From: Mucilaginibacter boryungensis
Lineage (GTDB): Bacteria > Bacteroidota > Bacteroidia > Sphingobacteriales > Sphingobacteriaceae
NCBI RefSeq assembly: GCF_015221995.1
Contig: NZ_JADFFM010000001.1
Location: forward strand, 1,054,001 to 1,118,000
DNA length: 64,000 nucleotides
Direction: 5' to 3'
The notes beneath the pieces are model-generated. The model saw only the letters and a list, made by a program, of their open reading frames with translations, was not told the origin of the DNA and did no database searches. The number at the start of each line of letters is the position of its first letter. Within the stretch, counting starts at the first letter, position 1. This document shows positions 27,200 through 35,944 of the stretch, one piece after another. The position numbers and the translations under genes are program-made.

Positions 27200-28942
27200 A
27201 TGGAGATCATCAACTTAAAACAATTATTTGCCGGCCCGGTAGTGAATGCGCTGTGCCATACGTTATTCCATTCGTTATGGCAGGGGGTAATATTTGCCGC
27301 TGTTGCGGGTTTGGTGGTAATATTCACGCGTCAATCGGGCCCGATTTTAAGGTACAGGCTACTAATTATATTGTTCCTGCTGATGATAGGCACATCGGTG
27401 ATCACCTTTATTTACCAGTTGCAATGGTTCAGGCAATTAACTTTAGCAGATGTGCATAATTCCGGCAACATCACACAAGCAAGCTATCCGGTTTATCACA
27501 CTTCACCGGTCGGCACTTACCCTGTAGCCACACGGCAATTTAGTGTTTGGCTGTCGGCATTTCTTTCCAGGTATGCTTTTCAGATAACCGTGCTGTGGCT
27601 GATAGTTTTAATGGCAAAAACCGTGCGGATGGTTAGTGTTTTAACGTATACCCGTTATTGTGTTAAGCGCGATTCAAAACTGGTTTCAGCTTATTGGAGT
27701 AACCGGATACAGTGGTTTTGCCGCCAGCTGCAAATTAATCGTAAGGTTAAAGTAATGGAATCGGCGTTTATAAAAGTACCGGTTGTGTTTGGGCATTTGA
27801 AACCGGTGATATTTATTCCGCTTGGCTTGCTGGGCCAATTGCCGCCCGGTCAGATAGAAGCTATTTTATTGCACGAACTGGCCCATATCCGCCGCGCTGA
27901 TTACCTGGTTAACCTGCTGCAAAACATAGCCGAAAGCATCTTCTTCTTTAGTCCCGCCGTGCTTTGGTTATCGGCGCTGATAAGGGACGAGCGCGAAAAT
28001 TGCTGCGACGATGCCGCCGTAGCCCAAACCAGCAACAAAAAGCAATATATAGAAGCGCTGATCAGTTTTCGTGAGTTTTCACTCAACAGTCGGCCACGGT
28101 ACGTTGTAGCATTCGCAGGGAAAAAAGGTAGTTTGCTTAGCCGCGTAACCCGAATGGTGCACAACAATAACCACGGCTTGAATACTACCGAAAAAAGTTC
28201 GCTGGTAGGCGCATGTATTATTGCCTTACTGTTGGCCATATTTGCCACACCTGCAAGCAGCCTGGCGGTAAAACGTTTTACTAAGCACTTGAAAGAGGAA
28301 GTAATAGCTGTTAAACAACCTGTAAAAACATCAGCCACCAGGGTTATTAATAAAATTGATAAACCGATAGCACCAAGTCACGCTGATAGTAAAATGCCGG
28401 TAGATACCTTGCAAAAGCAGGAAGATGCACCGGCCATACAAGTAGCTGAAAATGACGAGCCAGTACCTAATAATGATGTTTTGGTACAACAGCCGGATAC
28501 TACTCCTGTAAACCCGTATTATAAAAAACATAAAGCGCTGTCGTTAAACAACGGCGAGCTGGTGGCGACCACGTATAAGAAAGGGAAAGGAGAGGGGAAT
28601 ATAACACAATTAGAGCTTGGCCGTCGTAAAAAATCGCCGCCAAAAGGTTTTCCGCTACCGGAAGTTATCGCCCACATATCCGATTATTTGTTTGATCACG
28701 GTATTATTACCGACAGGGAAAACTTGTCTTTCAAATTAACCAACGCCGGGCTAACAGTAAATGGTGTAAAACAATCCGATGAACTGGCTCAAACCATGGC
28801 TAACCGGTATTTTAATGAGTTCCCTTCTCCGGTAGGCGAGCAAGGCAGAAGCGACCCTAATTTTGGAATAGTTTATAACGCCCAAACAGGAAGCATGGGT
28901 TTCGGAATAATGCGTCATGAAAAGAAGCCGGTAGCGCAGTAA
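27200..28942 (+). CDS. M56 family metallopeptidase (BlaR1-like sensor protease)
   Basis: A 580-residue protein. The N-terminal half has four hydrophobic segments and the zinc motif HELAH (residues 225-229) with ENCCDDAAV downstream, as in BlaR1/MecR1 proteases. One more helix near residue 335-350 precedes a charged, Pro-rich linker and a C-terminal domain (about 470-580) of no recognised fold. There is no penicillin-binding sensor domain, so it is not a classic beta-lactam receptor. By pathway, it probably cleaves the adjacent repressor. It forms an operon with blaI. Confidence 0.88.
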   Translation: MEIINLKQLFAGPVVNALCHTLFHSLWQGVIFAAVAGLVVIFTRQSGPILRYRLLIILFLLMIGTSVITFIYQLQWFRQLTLADVHNSGNITQASYPVYHTSPVGTYPVATRQFSVWLSAFLSRYAFQITVLWLIVLMAKTVRMVSVLTYTRYCVKRDSKLVSAYWSNRIQWFCRQLQINRKVKVMESAFIKVPVVFGHLKPVIFIPLGLLGQLPPGQIEAILLHELAHIRRADYLVNLLQNIAESIFFFSPAVLWLSALIRDERENCCDDAAVAQTSNKKQYIEALISFREFSLNSRPRYVVAFAGKKGSLLSRVTRMVHNNNHGLNTTEKSSLVGACIIALLLAIFATPASSLAVKRFTKHLKEEVIAVKQPVKTSATRVINKIDKPIAPSHADSKMPVDTLQKQEDAPAIQVAENDEPVPNNDVLVQQPDTTPVNPYYKKHKALSLNNGELVATTYKKGKGEGNITQLELGRRKKSPPKGFPLPEVIAHISDYLFDHGIITDRENLSFKLTNAGLTVNGVKQSDELAQTMANRYFNEFPSPVGEQGRSDPNFGIVYNAQTGSMGFGIMRHEKKPVAQ

Positions 28943-28973
28943 TAGTCATCGTACATATTAAAAACCAATATTT

Positions 28974-28994
28974 AAAAATGCCTGTCGCATTTTT
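28974..28994 (+). terminator. possible terminator after the M56 gene
   Basis: An 8-bp stem, AAAAATGC / GCATTTTT, with a 5-base loop lies about 30 bp after the stop codon. It is short and AU-rich, so termination may be partial. Confidence 0.4.
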
Positions 28995-29035
28995 CAGGAA
29001 CCCTTTTGTCTAAAATTTAAAAAAACCTATAACTC

Positions 29036-30334
29036 ATGATAAAGAAAACATTGTTAATAGCAGCCCTGACGGTGCCTTTTATGGCCTTAGCCCAGCAGGG
29101 GAAATTATGGCTTATTAAAACTGGTAAGCTGTTTGATAGCGAAACCGCGCAGTTTAAACCCAGTATGGATATTCTTGTAAAGAACGGCCGTATAGAAGAT
29201 GTAAAGCCTGACGTGCTGGTAACAGCGGCCGAAAAGAAACAATATGCACTTATCGATCTGACAAAATATACGGTTTTGCCCGGCCTGATAGACGTGCATA
29301 CGCATTTACTCTATAAAGAAACGCTGGAGAACACGGTTGACCTGGTAAGGCATTTAACTATGGAGGGTGACGTTTATCGGGCTTTGTATGGGGCAGCACG
29401 TGCTAAAGGCTACCTGGAAGCGGGCATCACATCAGTTCAGGATTTGGGCAACTCGGGCCAATATGCAGATATGGCCCTTAGGCAAGCTATTGGCGAAGGT
29501 TTGTTACCCGGACCCCGCATGAATTGCTCCGGACCAGGGCTGGCTGCCGCGGGGGCGCAAATGCCGGGTGTAAACTTTCAGTCGCAGCGTATTATTGATG
29601 GTGAATATCGTATCGTATCGGGGGTGGATGATGCCGTGCAAGCCGTGCGCGAACATGTAAACCAGGGTGTCAACGTAATTAAACTTTATGCCGATAATGC
29701 CCCTAATAAAACAATGCTGAGCATTGAAGAAATGCGTGCTGTAGTAAACGAAGCCCACCGCTATAAGATAAGGGTTACGGCCCATGCCACTTTCGATCTG
29801 TCTATACATAATGCTGTAATAGCGGGGGTAGACTGTATTGAACATGGATATAGCGTATCAGACAGTACCTTGCAATTAATGGCCAAAAAACATGTGATGT
29901 TAGTACCTACCGACGGCGATAGGTACGGCTTGGCCAGCTTATTGAAATCGCCTACTGGCGATACTACAGGTGTGGGGGCACGAATAGCCCTGATACAGAG
30001 AAGGAAGACCGATCGCTTGCAACGAGCAATAAAGGCAGGCGTTACTATAGCCTACGGGTCTGATGACTATGCAGATACAAAAATGTCCTACGGCGAACCG
30101 TCAAAACGCAACCTGATCGGACTTTATGAAAAAGGAGTGCCTATCCCGCAGGTTTTACAAATAGCTACCCTTAATTCGGCCAAAGAGCTTAACCGCGGTA
30201 ACCAAATTGGCATATTGAAAAAAGGTTACCTGGCAGATATTATTGCAGTTGATAATAACGTTGACAAAGACATCAGCGCCGTGCTAAAAGTGCCGTTTGT
30301 GATGAAAAATGGTGAAGTGTATGTAAATAAATAA
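29036..30334 (+). CDS. secreted amidohydrolase
   Basis: A 432-residue protein has a signal peptide (MIKKTLLI to ALAQQ) and an amidohydrolase (TIM-barrel) metal site: HTH at residues 88-90 in PGLIDVHTHLL, His in THATFDLS-type segments (RVTAHATFD), His in CIEHGYS, and Asp in AYGSDDY. The closest families are imidazolonepropionase-like and prolidase-like amidohydrolases. The substrate cannot be told from sequence; a dipeptide or other amide is likely. Secretion to the periplasm or outside is inferred from the signal peptide. Confidence 0.88.
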   Translation: MIKKTLLIAALTVPFMALAQQGKLWLIKTGKLFDSETAQFKPSMDILVKNGRIEDVKPDVLVTAAEKKQYALIDLTKYTVLPGLIDVHTHLLYKETLENTVDLVRHLTMEGDVYRALYGAARAKGYLEAGITSVQDLGNSGQYADMALRQAIGEGLLPGPRMNCSGPGLAAAGAQMPGVNFQSQRIIDGEYRIVSGVDDAVQAVREHVNQGVNVIKLYADNAPNKTMLSIEEMRAVVNEAHRYKIRVTAHATFDLSIHNAVIAGVDCIEHGYSVSDSTLQLMAKKHVMLVPTDGDRYGLASLLKSPTGDTTGVGARIALIQRRKTDRLQRAIKAGVTIAYGSDDYADTKMSYGEPSKRNLIGLYEKGVPIPQVLQIATLNSAKELNRGNQIGILKKGYLADIIAVDNNVDKDISAVLKVPFVMKNGEVYVNK

Positions 30335-30361
30335 AGCCCCAGCGGTAGGGGCACTATAACC

Positions 30362-30449
30362 ATGTCATTTCGAACGAGGTACAAAGAGAAATCTTCTACG
30401 TGCAGCCAATCGCTTGTATAAGATTTCTCATTACGTTCGAAATGACATC
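30362..30449. repeat. CATTTCGAACG / GAGAAATCTT palindromic element, copy 1
   Basis: The two halves (ATGTCATTTCGAACG to AGAAATCTT; AAGATTTCTC to CGTTCGAAATGACAT) are inverted copies. The element lies between convergent genes, 27 bp after the amidohydrolase stop, and overlaps the stop codon region of the FAH gene. Copy 2 is at 36678-36757. Confidence 0.85.
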
Positions 30450-31443
30450 ATTTTTTCAAGCTTAAAATCGAAAAATCGCTTTTACTTTTCACAATAACAT
30501 TGCTCAACACGCCTAAGCCGGTAATATCAATTTCTACCAGGTCGCCGGGTTGTAGCCATTGGCATTGGTAGTTAGGGTCGTTCAGTAATCCTGTGCCGTT
30601 TAGTTCCAGGAAGCAACCCGTGCCAACCGTGCCCGAGCCTATTACATCGCCCGGCAAAATATCACAGCCATAGGCGCAACGCTCAATAATCTCGGCAAAG
30701 GTCCAATCCATATCTGCCATATTTCCTGCCGATACTCTTTTGCCATTTATAGAGCAGTGCATTTCTAAGTTGTAACTATTGCCGGTGTGGCCATTTTTAG
30801 CCGGTACTTTATATTGTTCCAGTTCATCGGGTGTAACCAGCCACGGGCCAATTGCCGTACTAAAATCCTTACCTTTAGCCGGGCCAAGGTTTAGCAGCAT
30901 TTCTTCCATTTGCAGGGTGCGGGCGCTCATATCGTTCATAATCATGTAGCCGGCAATGTAGCTGTCTGCCTCGGCCGCGGTAATGTTGCGTCCCTTTTTG
31001 CCTATCACTACAGCTACTTCCAGTTCAAAATCCAGCTTCTGGAAATGATCGGGCATGCATTCAATTTCGCCAACGCCTTGTATAGCGTTGTGGTTGGTAA
31101 AGTAAAAGATAGGGTACTGGTCAAACTCGGCAATCATATCTACCTTACGGTTGCGCCTGGCCGCCGCCACATGCTGACGAAAAGCATAGCCGTCCCTGCA
31201 CGATGTTGGGTGGGGTACGGGTGCCAGCAGTTCAAAAAATAGTTCCTCTTTAGCCTGTAACTTGCCTGAAATAATATCCGCGTTAATTTTTTTAGCGCGT
31301 TCCATTAACTCATCACCACCCTGTAAAAAAGCGTTCATTTCGTCGGGGATCAACTTATCGCACGAGTTTAGGTTATAGATGTGCTTATTGGCGTAAATGC
31401 CTAAATGTTCGCGGTCTTCGGTTTTATAGGATACTAATTTCAT
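30448..31443 (-). CDS. fumarylacetoacetate hydrolase family protein
   Basis: A 331-residue protein with the FAH fold: PTSCRDGYAFRQHV, FELEVAVVIGKKG, YMIMNDMSAR, GPAKGKDF, and the SGTVGTGC segment near the C terminus. By family, it hydrolyses fumarylacetoacetate to fumarate and acetoacetate, the last step of tyrosine catabolism, in the cytoplasm. The location opposite hmgA and hpd strongly supports that role. Glutamates and aspartates for a divalent metal are in place (FELEVA, NDMSA). Its start is ATG 31443. Confidence 0.9.
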   Translation of the reverse strand: MKLVSYKTEDREHLGIYANKHIYNLNSCDKLIPDEMNAFLQGGDELMERAKKINADIISGKLQAKEELFFELLAPVPHPTSCRDGYAFRQHVAAARRNRKVDMIAEFDQYPIFYFTNHNAIQGVGEIECMPDHFQKLDFELEVAVVIGKKGRNITAAEADSYIAGYMIMNDMSARTLQMEEMLLNLGPAKGKDFSTAIGPWLVTPDELEQYKVPAKNGHTGNSYNLEMHCSINGKRVSAGNMADMDWTFAEIIERCAYGCDILPGDVIGSGTVGTGCFLELNGTGLLNDPNYQCQWLQPGDLVEIDITGLGVLSNVIVKSKSDFSILSLKK

Positions 31444-31447
31444 AGTT

Positions 31448-31729
31448 TCAATGGTTTTTATCAGTAGTTGAAAAATATCGTTTCGTGTACATCAGATAGA
31501 GAATTGAAGTGAACAGTGTAGCAATAACCAAGTCTAATATTAGATAAAGGAATGAAAAATAATGACTAATTGGATGTGTTGGGAGTTTAACGCTATATGA
31601 TTCGTAAAAATGAAACGGCACCCCCATTACGGTATGTCCAATGGGTTCGTATCGGGTTTGGGCCCCATAAACATTTATAAAAAAGATACCAATTATTGTA
31701 AAAAGCATTAGGCTAATTTTGTTTTTCAT
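31448..31729 (-). CDS. small two-helix membrane protein
   Basis: A 93-residue protein (MKNKISLMLFTIIGIFF) with two hydrophobic helices, at residues 5-18 and about 58-79, and a polar loop between. The start ATG 31729 is chosen because the frame further upstream (GTG 31783) adds only a polar 18-residue extension. It is 5 bp upstream of the FAH gene and may be co-transcribed. No family was recognised. Confidence 0.6.
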   Translation of the reverse strand: MKNKISLMLFTIIGIFFINVYGAQTRYEPIGHTVMGVPFHFYESYSVKLPTHPISHYFSFLYLILDLVIATLFTSILYLMYTKRYFSTTDKNH

Positions 31730-31798
31730 TGTATTGGGGGTATTGAGTGGTTGATCAAAGCTAAACATTTTATAATACAGCACATCAAATTATTATGC

Positions 31799-31829
31799 TT
31801 GCATATTAAATTTATATAGTTTAATTTTG
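31799..31829 (+). promoter_or_regulatory. promoter of the hmgA-hpd operon
   Basis: TTG at 31799-31801 and TAATTTTG at 31822-31829 are 20 bp apart and match the Bacteroidota promoter pattern. The start would be about 31835, giving a leader of about 255 nt before hmgA ATG 32091. Confidence 0.5.
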
Positions 31830-31832
31830 AAT

Positions 31833-31946
31833 ATGATCACTCGCATTGTACAAGGTTTTTATACGTCTATGGGGTTAACCTCCATGAGCGGCGCAGCCTT
31901 GTTCCGTCACGCCATGCTTTCCAAGATCATCCTTGCGCAGTATTAA
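31833..31946 (+). other. 37-codon open frame in the hmgA leader (uncertain)
   Basis: An ATG-to-TAA frame encodes 37 residues (MITRIVQGFYTSMGL to KIILAQY). It begins at or near the predicted transcription start, so it would need leaderless translation or a slightly upstream start. It may be a leader peptide or chance; no family was recognised. Apart from this frame, 31730-32090 holds nothing else I can support. Confidence 0.25.
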
Positions 31947-32090
31947 GTTTTCTGTTGGAAGTTTTTAATGCTGGAAGGTTGTAATGTATGCAACCGCCGG
32001 CATCAAAACCAATACTTCCCCCGCTTGTTTACCTGTTACCAATCAGAGCTTTACAACGTTCAAAACTTTACAACATTAAAACTAAACACC

Positions 32091-33299
32091 ATGCCAATCT
32101 ACCATACATTAGGCCAAATTCCGCATAAAAGGCACACGGTTTTCCGTAAGCCCGATGGCGGTTTATATGCCGAAGAACTGGTATCAACCGAGGGCTTTTC
32201 CAGTCTGTATTCGCTGGTTTACCATTGCTATCCGCCCACTATTGTAAAGACACTGGGTGAGCCATATTCGGTAGAGCCCAAAATTGCCCGGGCCAAACAC
32301 CTGAAGCATACCAGCCTGATAGGGTTCAACATAAAACCTGCGGATGATTATCTGGAAAGCCGCAAAGCGGTACTGGTAAATAACGACCTGCATATCTCGC
32401 TGGCGGCCCCGCGCAAAAGCATGACTGATTACTTTTTCAAAAATGCCCAGGCCGATGAGGTGATCTTTATCCATGTTGGTTCCGGGACTTTGAAAACCGG
32501 GTTTGGCGAAATCAAATTTGCCTACGGCGATTACCTGGTGATACCGCGCGGTACTATTTATCAGCTGGAATTTGATACCGAGGATAACCGCTTGTTTATT
32601 GTAGAAAGCTTTGGGCCTATACGCACACCAAAACGCTACCGTAACCAATTTGGTCAGCTGATGGAGCATTCCCCGTATTGCGAGCGCGATATAAAACGCC
32701 CAACCAACCTGCAAACGCACGATGAAAAAGGCGATTTTAAAATACTGATAAAAAAACAAGGCTTAATTTATCCCTACATATACGGTACCCACCCGTTCGA
32801 TTTCATCGGCTGGGATGGCTTCCATTATCCATGGGGATTTTCCATACACGATTTTGAACCAATAACCGGGCGTTTGCATCAACCGCCACCAGTGCACCAA
32901 ACCTTCGACGGGCACAATTTTGTGCTTTGCAGCTTTGTGCCACGCAAGTTTGATTATCACCCCGATTCTATCCCGGCACCATACAACCATAGCAATGTGG
33001 ATAGCGACGAAGTGTTGTATTATGTAGATGGCGATTTTATGAGCCGTAAAAACGTAGTGAAAGGACAAATCACCCTGCATCCGGCCGGCATACCACATGG
33101 TCCGCATCCAGGGTCGGTAGAAAAATCGATAGGTAAAGAAGCGACGGAGGAATTGGCCGTAATGATAGACCCGTTCCATCCGCTGCAGCTAACGGAAGAC
33201 GCGGTGAATATAGAGGATGGTAACTACTACCATTCGTGGGCAGAAGATATCTTCCCGAATTCGGGGCTGGAGGGTAAACTTCCCGAAACAACGGAATAA
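32091..33299 (+). CDS. hmgA: homogentisate 1,2-dioxygenase
   Basis: A 402-residue protein. ATG 32091 is chosen because it starts the usual MPIYHTLGQIPHKRHT sequence; the frame upstream to 31968 is leader. The iron-binding pattern is seen as PYNHSN followed by Glu in DSDEV and HxxxH in GIPHGPHPG. By family it cleaves the homogentisate ring to maleylacetoacetate. It is in an operon with hpd, 40 bp downstream. Confidence 0.93.
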   Translation: MPIYHTLGQIPHKRHTVFRKPDGGLYAEELVSTEGFSSLYSLVYHCYPPTIVKTLGEPYSVEPKIARAKHLKHTSLIGFNIKPADDYLESRKAVLVNNDLHISLAAPRKSMTDYFFKNAQADEVIFIHVGSGTLKTGFGEIKFAYGDYLVIPRGTIYQLEFDTEDNRLFIVESFGPIRTPKRYRNQFGQLMEHSPYCERDIKRPTNLQTHDEKGDFKILIKKQGLIYPYIYGTHPFDFIGWDGFHYPWGFSIHDFEPITGRLHQPPPVHQTFDGHNFVLCSFVPRKFDYHPDSIPAPYNHSNVDSDEVLYYVDGDFMSRKNVVKGQITLHPAGIPHGPHPGSVEKSIGKEATEELAVMIDPFHPLQLTEDAVNIEDGNYYHSWAEDIFPNSGLEGKLPETTE

Positions 33300-33339
33300 C
33301 CTTTTACATCTTAGATGGAAGGACTTAAAAAACTAAAAA

Positions 33340-34464
33340 ATGGACACACTGATAGCAGAAAAAAAAACACAAACCACCGATTTTTTACCGTTGAACGGTA
33401 CTGATTATGTGGAATTTTATGTTGGTAATGCCAAGCAGGCGGCCCACTTTTATAAAACAGCATTCGGCTTCCAAAACCTCGCTTATGCCGGGCCGGAAAC
33501 CGGGGTGCGCGATAGGGCATCGTACGTGCTGCAGCAAGGCAAAATAAGGCTGGTGTTAACTACGCCTTTGCACTCAGACCACCCAATTGCCGAGCATATT
33601 AAAAAGCATGGCGATGGCGTAAAAGTACTGGCAATTTGGGTTGATGATGCGTATAGCGCTTTTGAGCAAACCACCATCAGGGGGGCAATCCCATACCAGC
33701 AGCCGCAAACGCTGACCGACGAATACGGTGAAGTGCGCACCAGCGGCATAAAATTATACGGCGAAACCGTGCACCTGTTCATCGAACGGAAAAAGTATAA
33801 TGGCGTGTTCCTACCCGGATATCAAAAACTGGAAAATAACTATAACCCTACAGATACCGGTTTGCTTTATGTTGACCATTGCGTAGGCAACGTAGGCTGG
33901 CACAAAATGAACGAGTGGGTAAATTTTTATGAAGAAGTGATGGGTTTTAAAAACATCCTGACCTTTGATGATAAGATGATATCGACCGAATATTCGGCGC
34001 TGATGAGCAAGGTTATGAGCAACGGCAACGGTTACGTAAAGTTCCCGATAAATGAACCTGCTGAAGGCAAAAAGAAAAGCCAGATTGAAGAATACCTGGA
34101 GTTTTACGAGGGTGAAGGCGTGCAGCACCTGGCGTTAGCTACGCATGATATAGTAAAAACGGTAACCGATCTGCAAAACCGCGGGGTTGAGTTTTTAACC
34201 GTTCCAACTACTTATTATGATGAACTGGAAGGCCGCGTAGGTAAGATAGATGAGGACATTGAGCCGCTTAAACAATTAGGCATTTTAGTTGATCGCGACG
34301 ACGAAGGTTACCTGCTGCAGATATTCACTAAGCCGGTAGAAGACAGGCCGACGGTTTTCTTCGAGATCATACAGCGCAAAGGCGCCCGTTCATTCGGTGC
34401 GGGTAATTTTAAGGCGCTGTTTGAAGCTATTGAACGCGAACAGGAACTAAGGGGCAACCTTTAA
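33340..34464 (+). CDS. hpd: 4-hydroxyphenylpyruvate dioxygenase
   Basis: A 374-residue protein with two vicinal-oxygen-chelate domains. The family iron ligands are at His180 (VDHCVGN), His263 (VQHLALAT) and Glu342 (FFEIIQ), with the C-terminal RSFGAGNFKALFEAIE. It converts 4-hydroxyphenylpyruvate to homogentisate in tyrosine breakdown. ATG 33340 follows GGAAGGA. The product is the substrate of the upstream hmgA product. Confidence 0.95.
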   Translation: MDTLIAEKKTQTTDFLPLNGTDYVEFYVGNAKQAAHFYKTAFGFQNLAYAGPETGVRDRASYVLQQGKIRLVLTTPLHSDHPIAEHIKKHGDGVKVLAIWVDDAYSAFEQTTIRGAIPYQQPQTLTDEYGEVRTSGIKLYGETVHLFIERKKYNGVFLPGYQKLENNYNPTDTGLLYVDHCVGNVGWHKMNEWVNFYEEVMGFKNILTFDDKMISTEYSALMSKVMSNGNGYVKFPINEPAEGKKKSQIEEYLEFYEGEGVQHLALATHDIVKTVTDLQNRGVEFLTVPTTYYDELEGRVGKIDEDIEPLKQLGILVDRDDEGYLLQIFTKPVEDRPTVFFEIIQRKGARSFGAGNFKALFEAIEREQELRGNL

Positions 34465-34492
34465 AAAGAAACTATTAACTGATCTATATCTT

Positions 34493-34520
34493 AAGCTGGG
34501 CGGCGACGCCCAGCTTTTAC
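34493..34520 (+). terminator. first of two tandem terminators after hpd
   Basis: The stem AAGCTGGGC (34493-34501) / GCCCAGCTT (34508-34516) is 9 bp and perfect, followed by TT. Confidence 0.7.
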
Positions 34521-34554
34521 ACTGGAATTATTAACTGATCAAATATATCTGAAG

Positions 34555-34580
34555 AGCCGGGCTTGCCCGGCTTTTTTTTA
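34555..34580 (+). terminator. second of two tandem terminators after hpd
   Basis: The stem AGCCGGGC (34555-34562) / GCCCGGCT (34565-34572) is followed by seven T. It is a classic intrinsic terminator. Both terminators are preceded by near-identical ATTAACTGATC segments, so the unit looks duplicated. Confidence 0.85.
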
Positions 34581-34598
34581 TATTTGAATATCACAGTT

Positions 34599-35243
34599 AT
34601 GAATATGAAAAACTTTACCCTTTGTTTAATACTTATCGCTATTGTTAGCGTGGGCTGCAAAAAATCAACCTTTGTACCCGATCCTTTAGATGGCGATTTG
34701 CCTGCATATACAGAAAGTGGCAACAACACTGCCGGGGCCTACGTTAATGGCGATCCATGGGTAGATAAAGCATCGGTAGGTATGGAATTTCATACTAATG
34801 AAGCCTTATACATAGCAAATGTCAATACCGCCGGTGTCGACTCTACAGTGTTTTATTTTAACGGCACTATTGACAAAGGGGCATTGATCAATACATCCGT
34901 ATACATTAATGTTGTAGTAAAAGGGTTATCTCTTTCCACCCCCGACGATCTTATCAGGTTAAATGATAAAAAGATAGTGCTTGATGGTATTAGAAATTAT
35001 GTGATTATTAACGCAAGTACAATTTCCACTTATTACACCGTCCCTAAATTGGAAATGAATAAAAAGGGGACAGGTGAATTCTATATTAAGCGCACACAAG
35101 TTGAGTCCCATGCTACCTTGGGAGGTAACGGCCCAACGCACCCAATAATATTATCCGGAACGTTTAATTTTGATATTGGCACTACAAAAATTACATCGGG
35201 AAGGTTTGATATTTATTTCATGCGACCTTTCGGGCAATATTAA
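34599..35243 (+). CDS. hypothetical lipoprotein
   Basis: A 214-residue lipoprotein starting at ATG 34599 (MNMKNFTLCL; ATG 34605 is also possible) with lipobox SVGCKK. The rest is beta-rich (GAYVNGDPWVDK, FYFNGTID, SGTFNFDIG, GRFDIYF) and resembles small surface lipoproteins of Bacteroidota with a beta-sandwich. It begins directly after the tandem terminators. Family not recognised. Confidence 0.75.
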   Translation: MNMKNFTLCLILIAIVSVGCKKSTFVPDPLDGDLPAYTESGNNTAGAYVNGDPWVDKASVGMEFHTNEALYIANVNTAGVDSTVFYFNGTIDKGALINTSVYINVVVKGLSLSTPDDLIRLNDKKIVLDGIRNYVIINASTISTYYTVPKLEMNKKGTGEFYIKRTQVESHATLGGNGPTHPIILSGTFNFDIGTTKITSGRFDIYFMRPFGQY

Positions 35244-35258
35244 ATCTAACATGTTCAA

Positions 35259-35912
35259 ATGACCCTCGCCGAAACCCTCGATCATCTTAAACAAAAAGCC
35301 TCTGCCCGGCACCATGAAGGTATGGCCCGTTTTGGCATAGATAGCAGCAAGGCCCTTGGTGTTAAAATGCCTGATGTAAGGGCGTTAGGAAAGACGATTA
35401 AAAAAGATCACCAGTTGGCTATACAGTTATGGGATTCGGAAGTACACGAGGCGCGAATATTAGCCTCGCTTATTGCCGACCCGGCGCAGGTTACCCCACA
35501 GTTAATTGATAAATGGGTGCACCAGTTCACCACCTGGGATATTTGCGACCAGGCTTGCGGCAACTTGTTCGACAGGACGCCATTTGCGCTGGAGAAATCA
35601 CTGGAGTATTGCGAGTCGGAACAGGAGTTTGTAAAACGTGCAGGCTTTGTGCTGATGGCCGAATATGCCGTTCATCATAAAAAAGCTACAGACGACGTTT
35701 TTCTAAAGATGCTACCTATTATAGAGCGTGAAGCCTGGGACGACCGTAACTTTGTAAAAAAGGCCATAAACTGGGCATTGCGGCAGATTGGTAAGCGCAA
35801 CACATTGCTGCGCCGCGCCGCTATACAATGTGCCGAAAGGATATTAGCGCAAGACACCAAAGCTGCTAAATGGATAGCTAAAGATGCCTTAAAGGAATTA
35901 GAGAGGAAATAA
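35259..35912 (+). CDS. AlkD-like DNA alkylation repair protein
   Basis: A 217-residue all-helical protein with repeated HEAT-like helix pairs and the family segments FGIDSSKALGVKMPDVR, LWDSEVHEARILA, TTWDICDQACG and DRNFVKKAINWALRQIG. The WDICDQ and KKAINWALR motifs match the AlkD/AlkC superfamily, in which the Asp is needed to excise N3/N7-alkylated purines. It is probably a DNA glycosylase of alkylation damage. It is 15 bp after the preceding gene. Confidence 0.88.
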   Translation: MTLAETLDHLKQKASARHHEGMARFGIDSSKALGVKMPDVRALGKTIKKDHQLAIQLWDSEVHEARILASLIADPAQVTPQLIDKWVHQFTTWDICDQACGNLFDRTPFALEKSLEYCESEQEFVKRAGFVLMAEYAVHHKKATDDVFLKMLPIIEREAWDDRNFVKKAINWALRQIGKRNTLLRRAAIQCAERILAQDTKAAKWIAKDALKELERK

Positions 35913-35944
35913 TGCTTTGGACGATAAGTAATTAGAAAATAGAG

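Noticed and set aside
26782..28942. True beta-lactam resistance operon
   Set aside because: No beta-lactamase or PBP-like gene and no penicillin-binding domain are present; only the regulator type is shared.
31968..32090. N-terminal extension of homogentisate dioxygenase
   Set aside because: The family sequence starts at ATG 32091; the extension lies in the leader and is not conserved-looking.
32184..32759. 191-codon open frame opposite hmgA
   Set aside because: It is a shadow of a well-identified gene; no start site or family signal.
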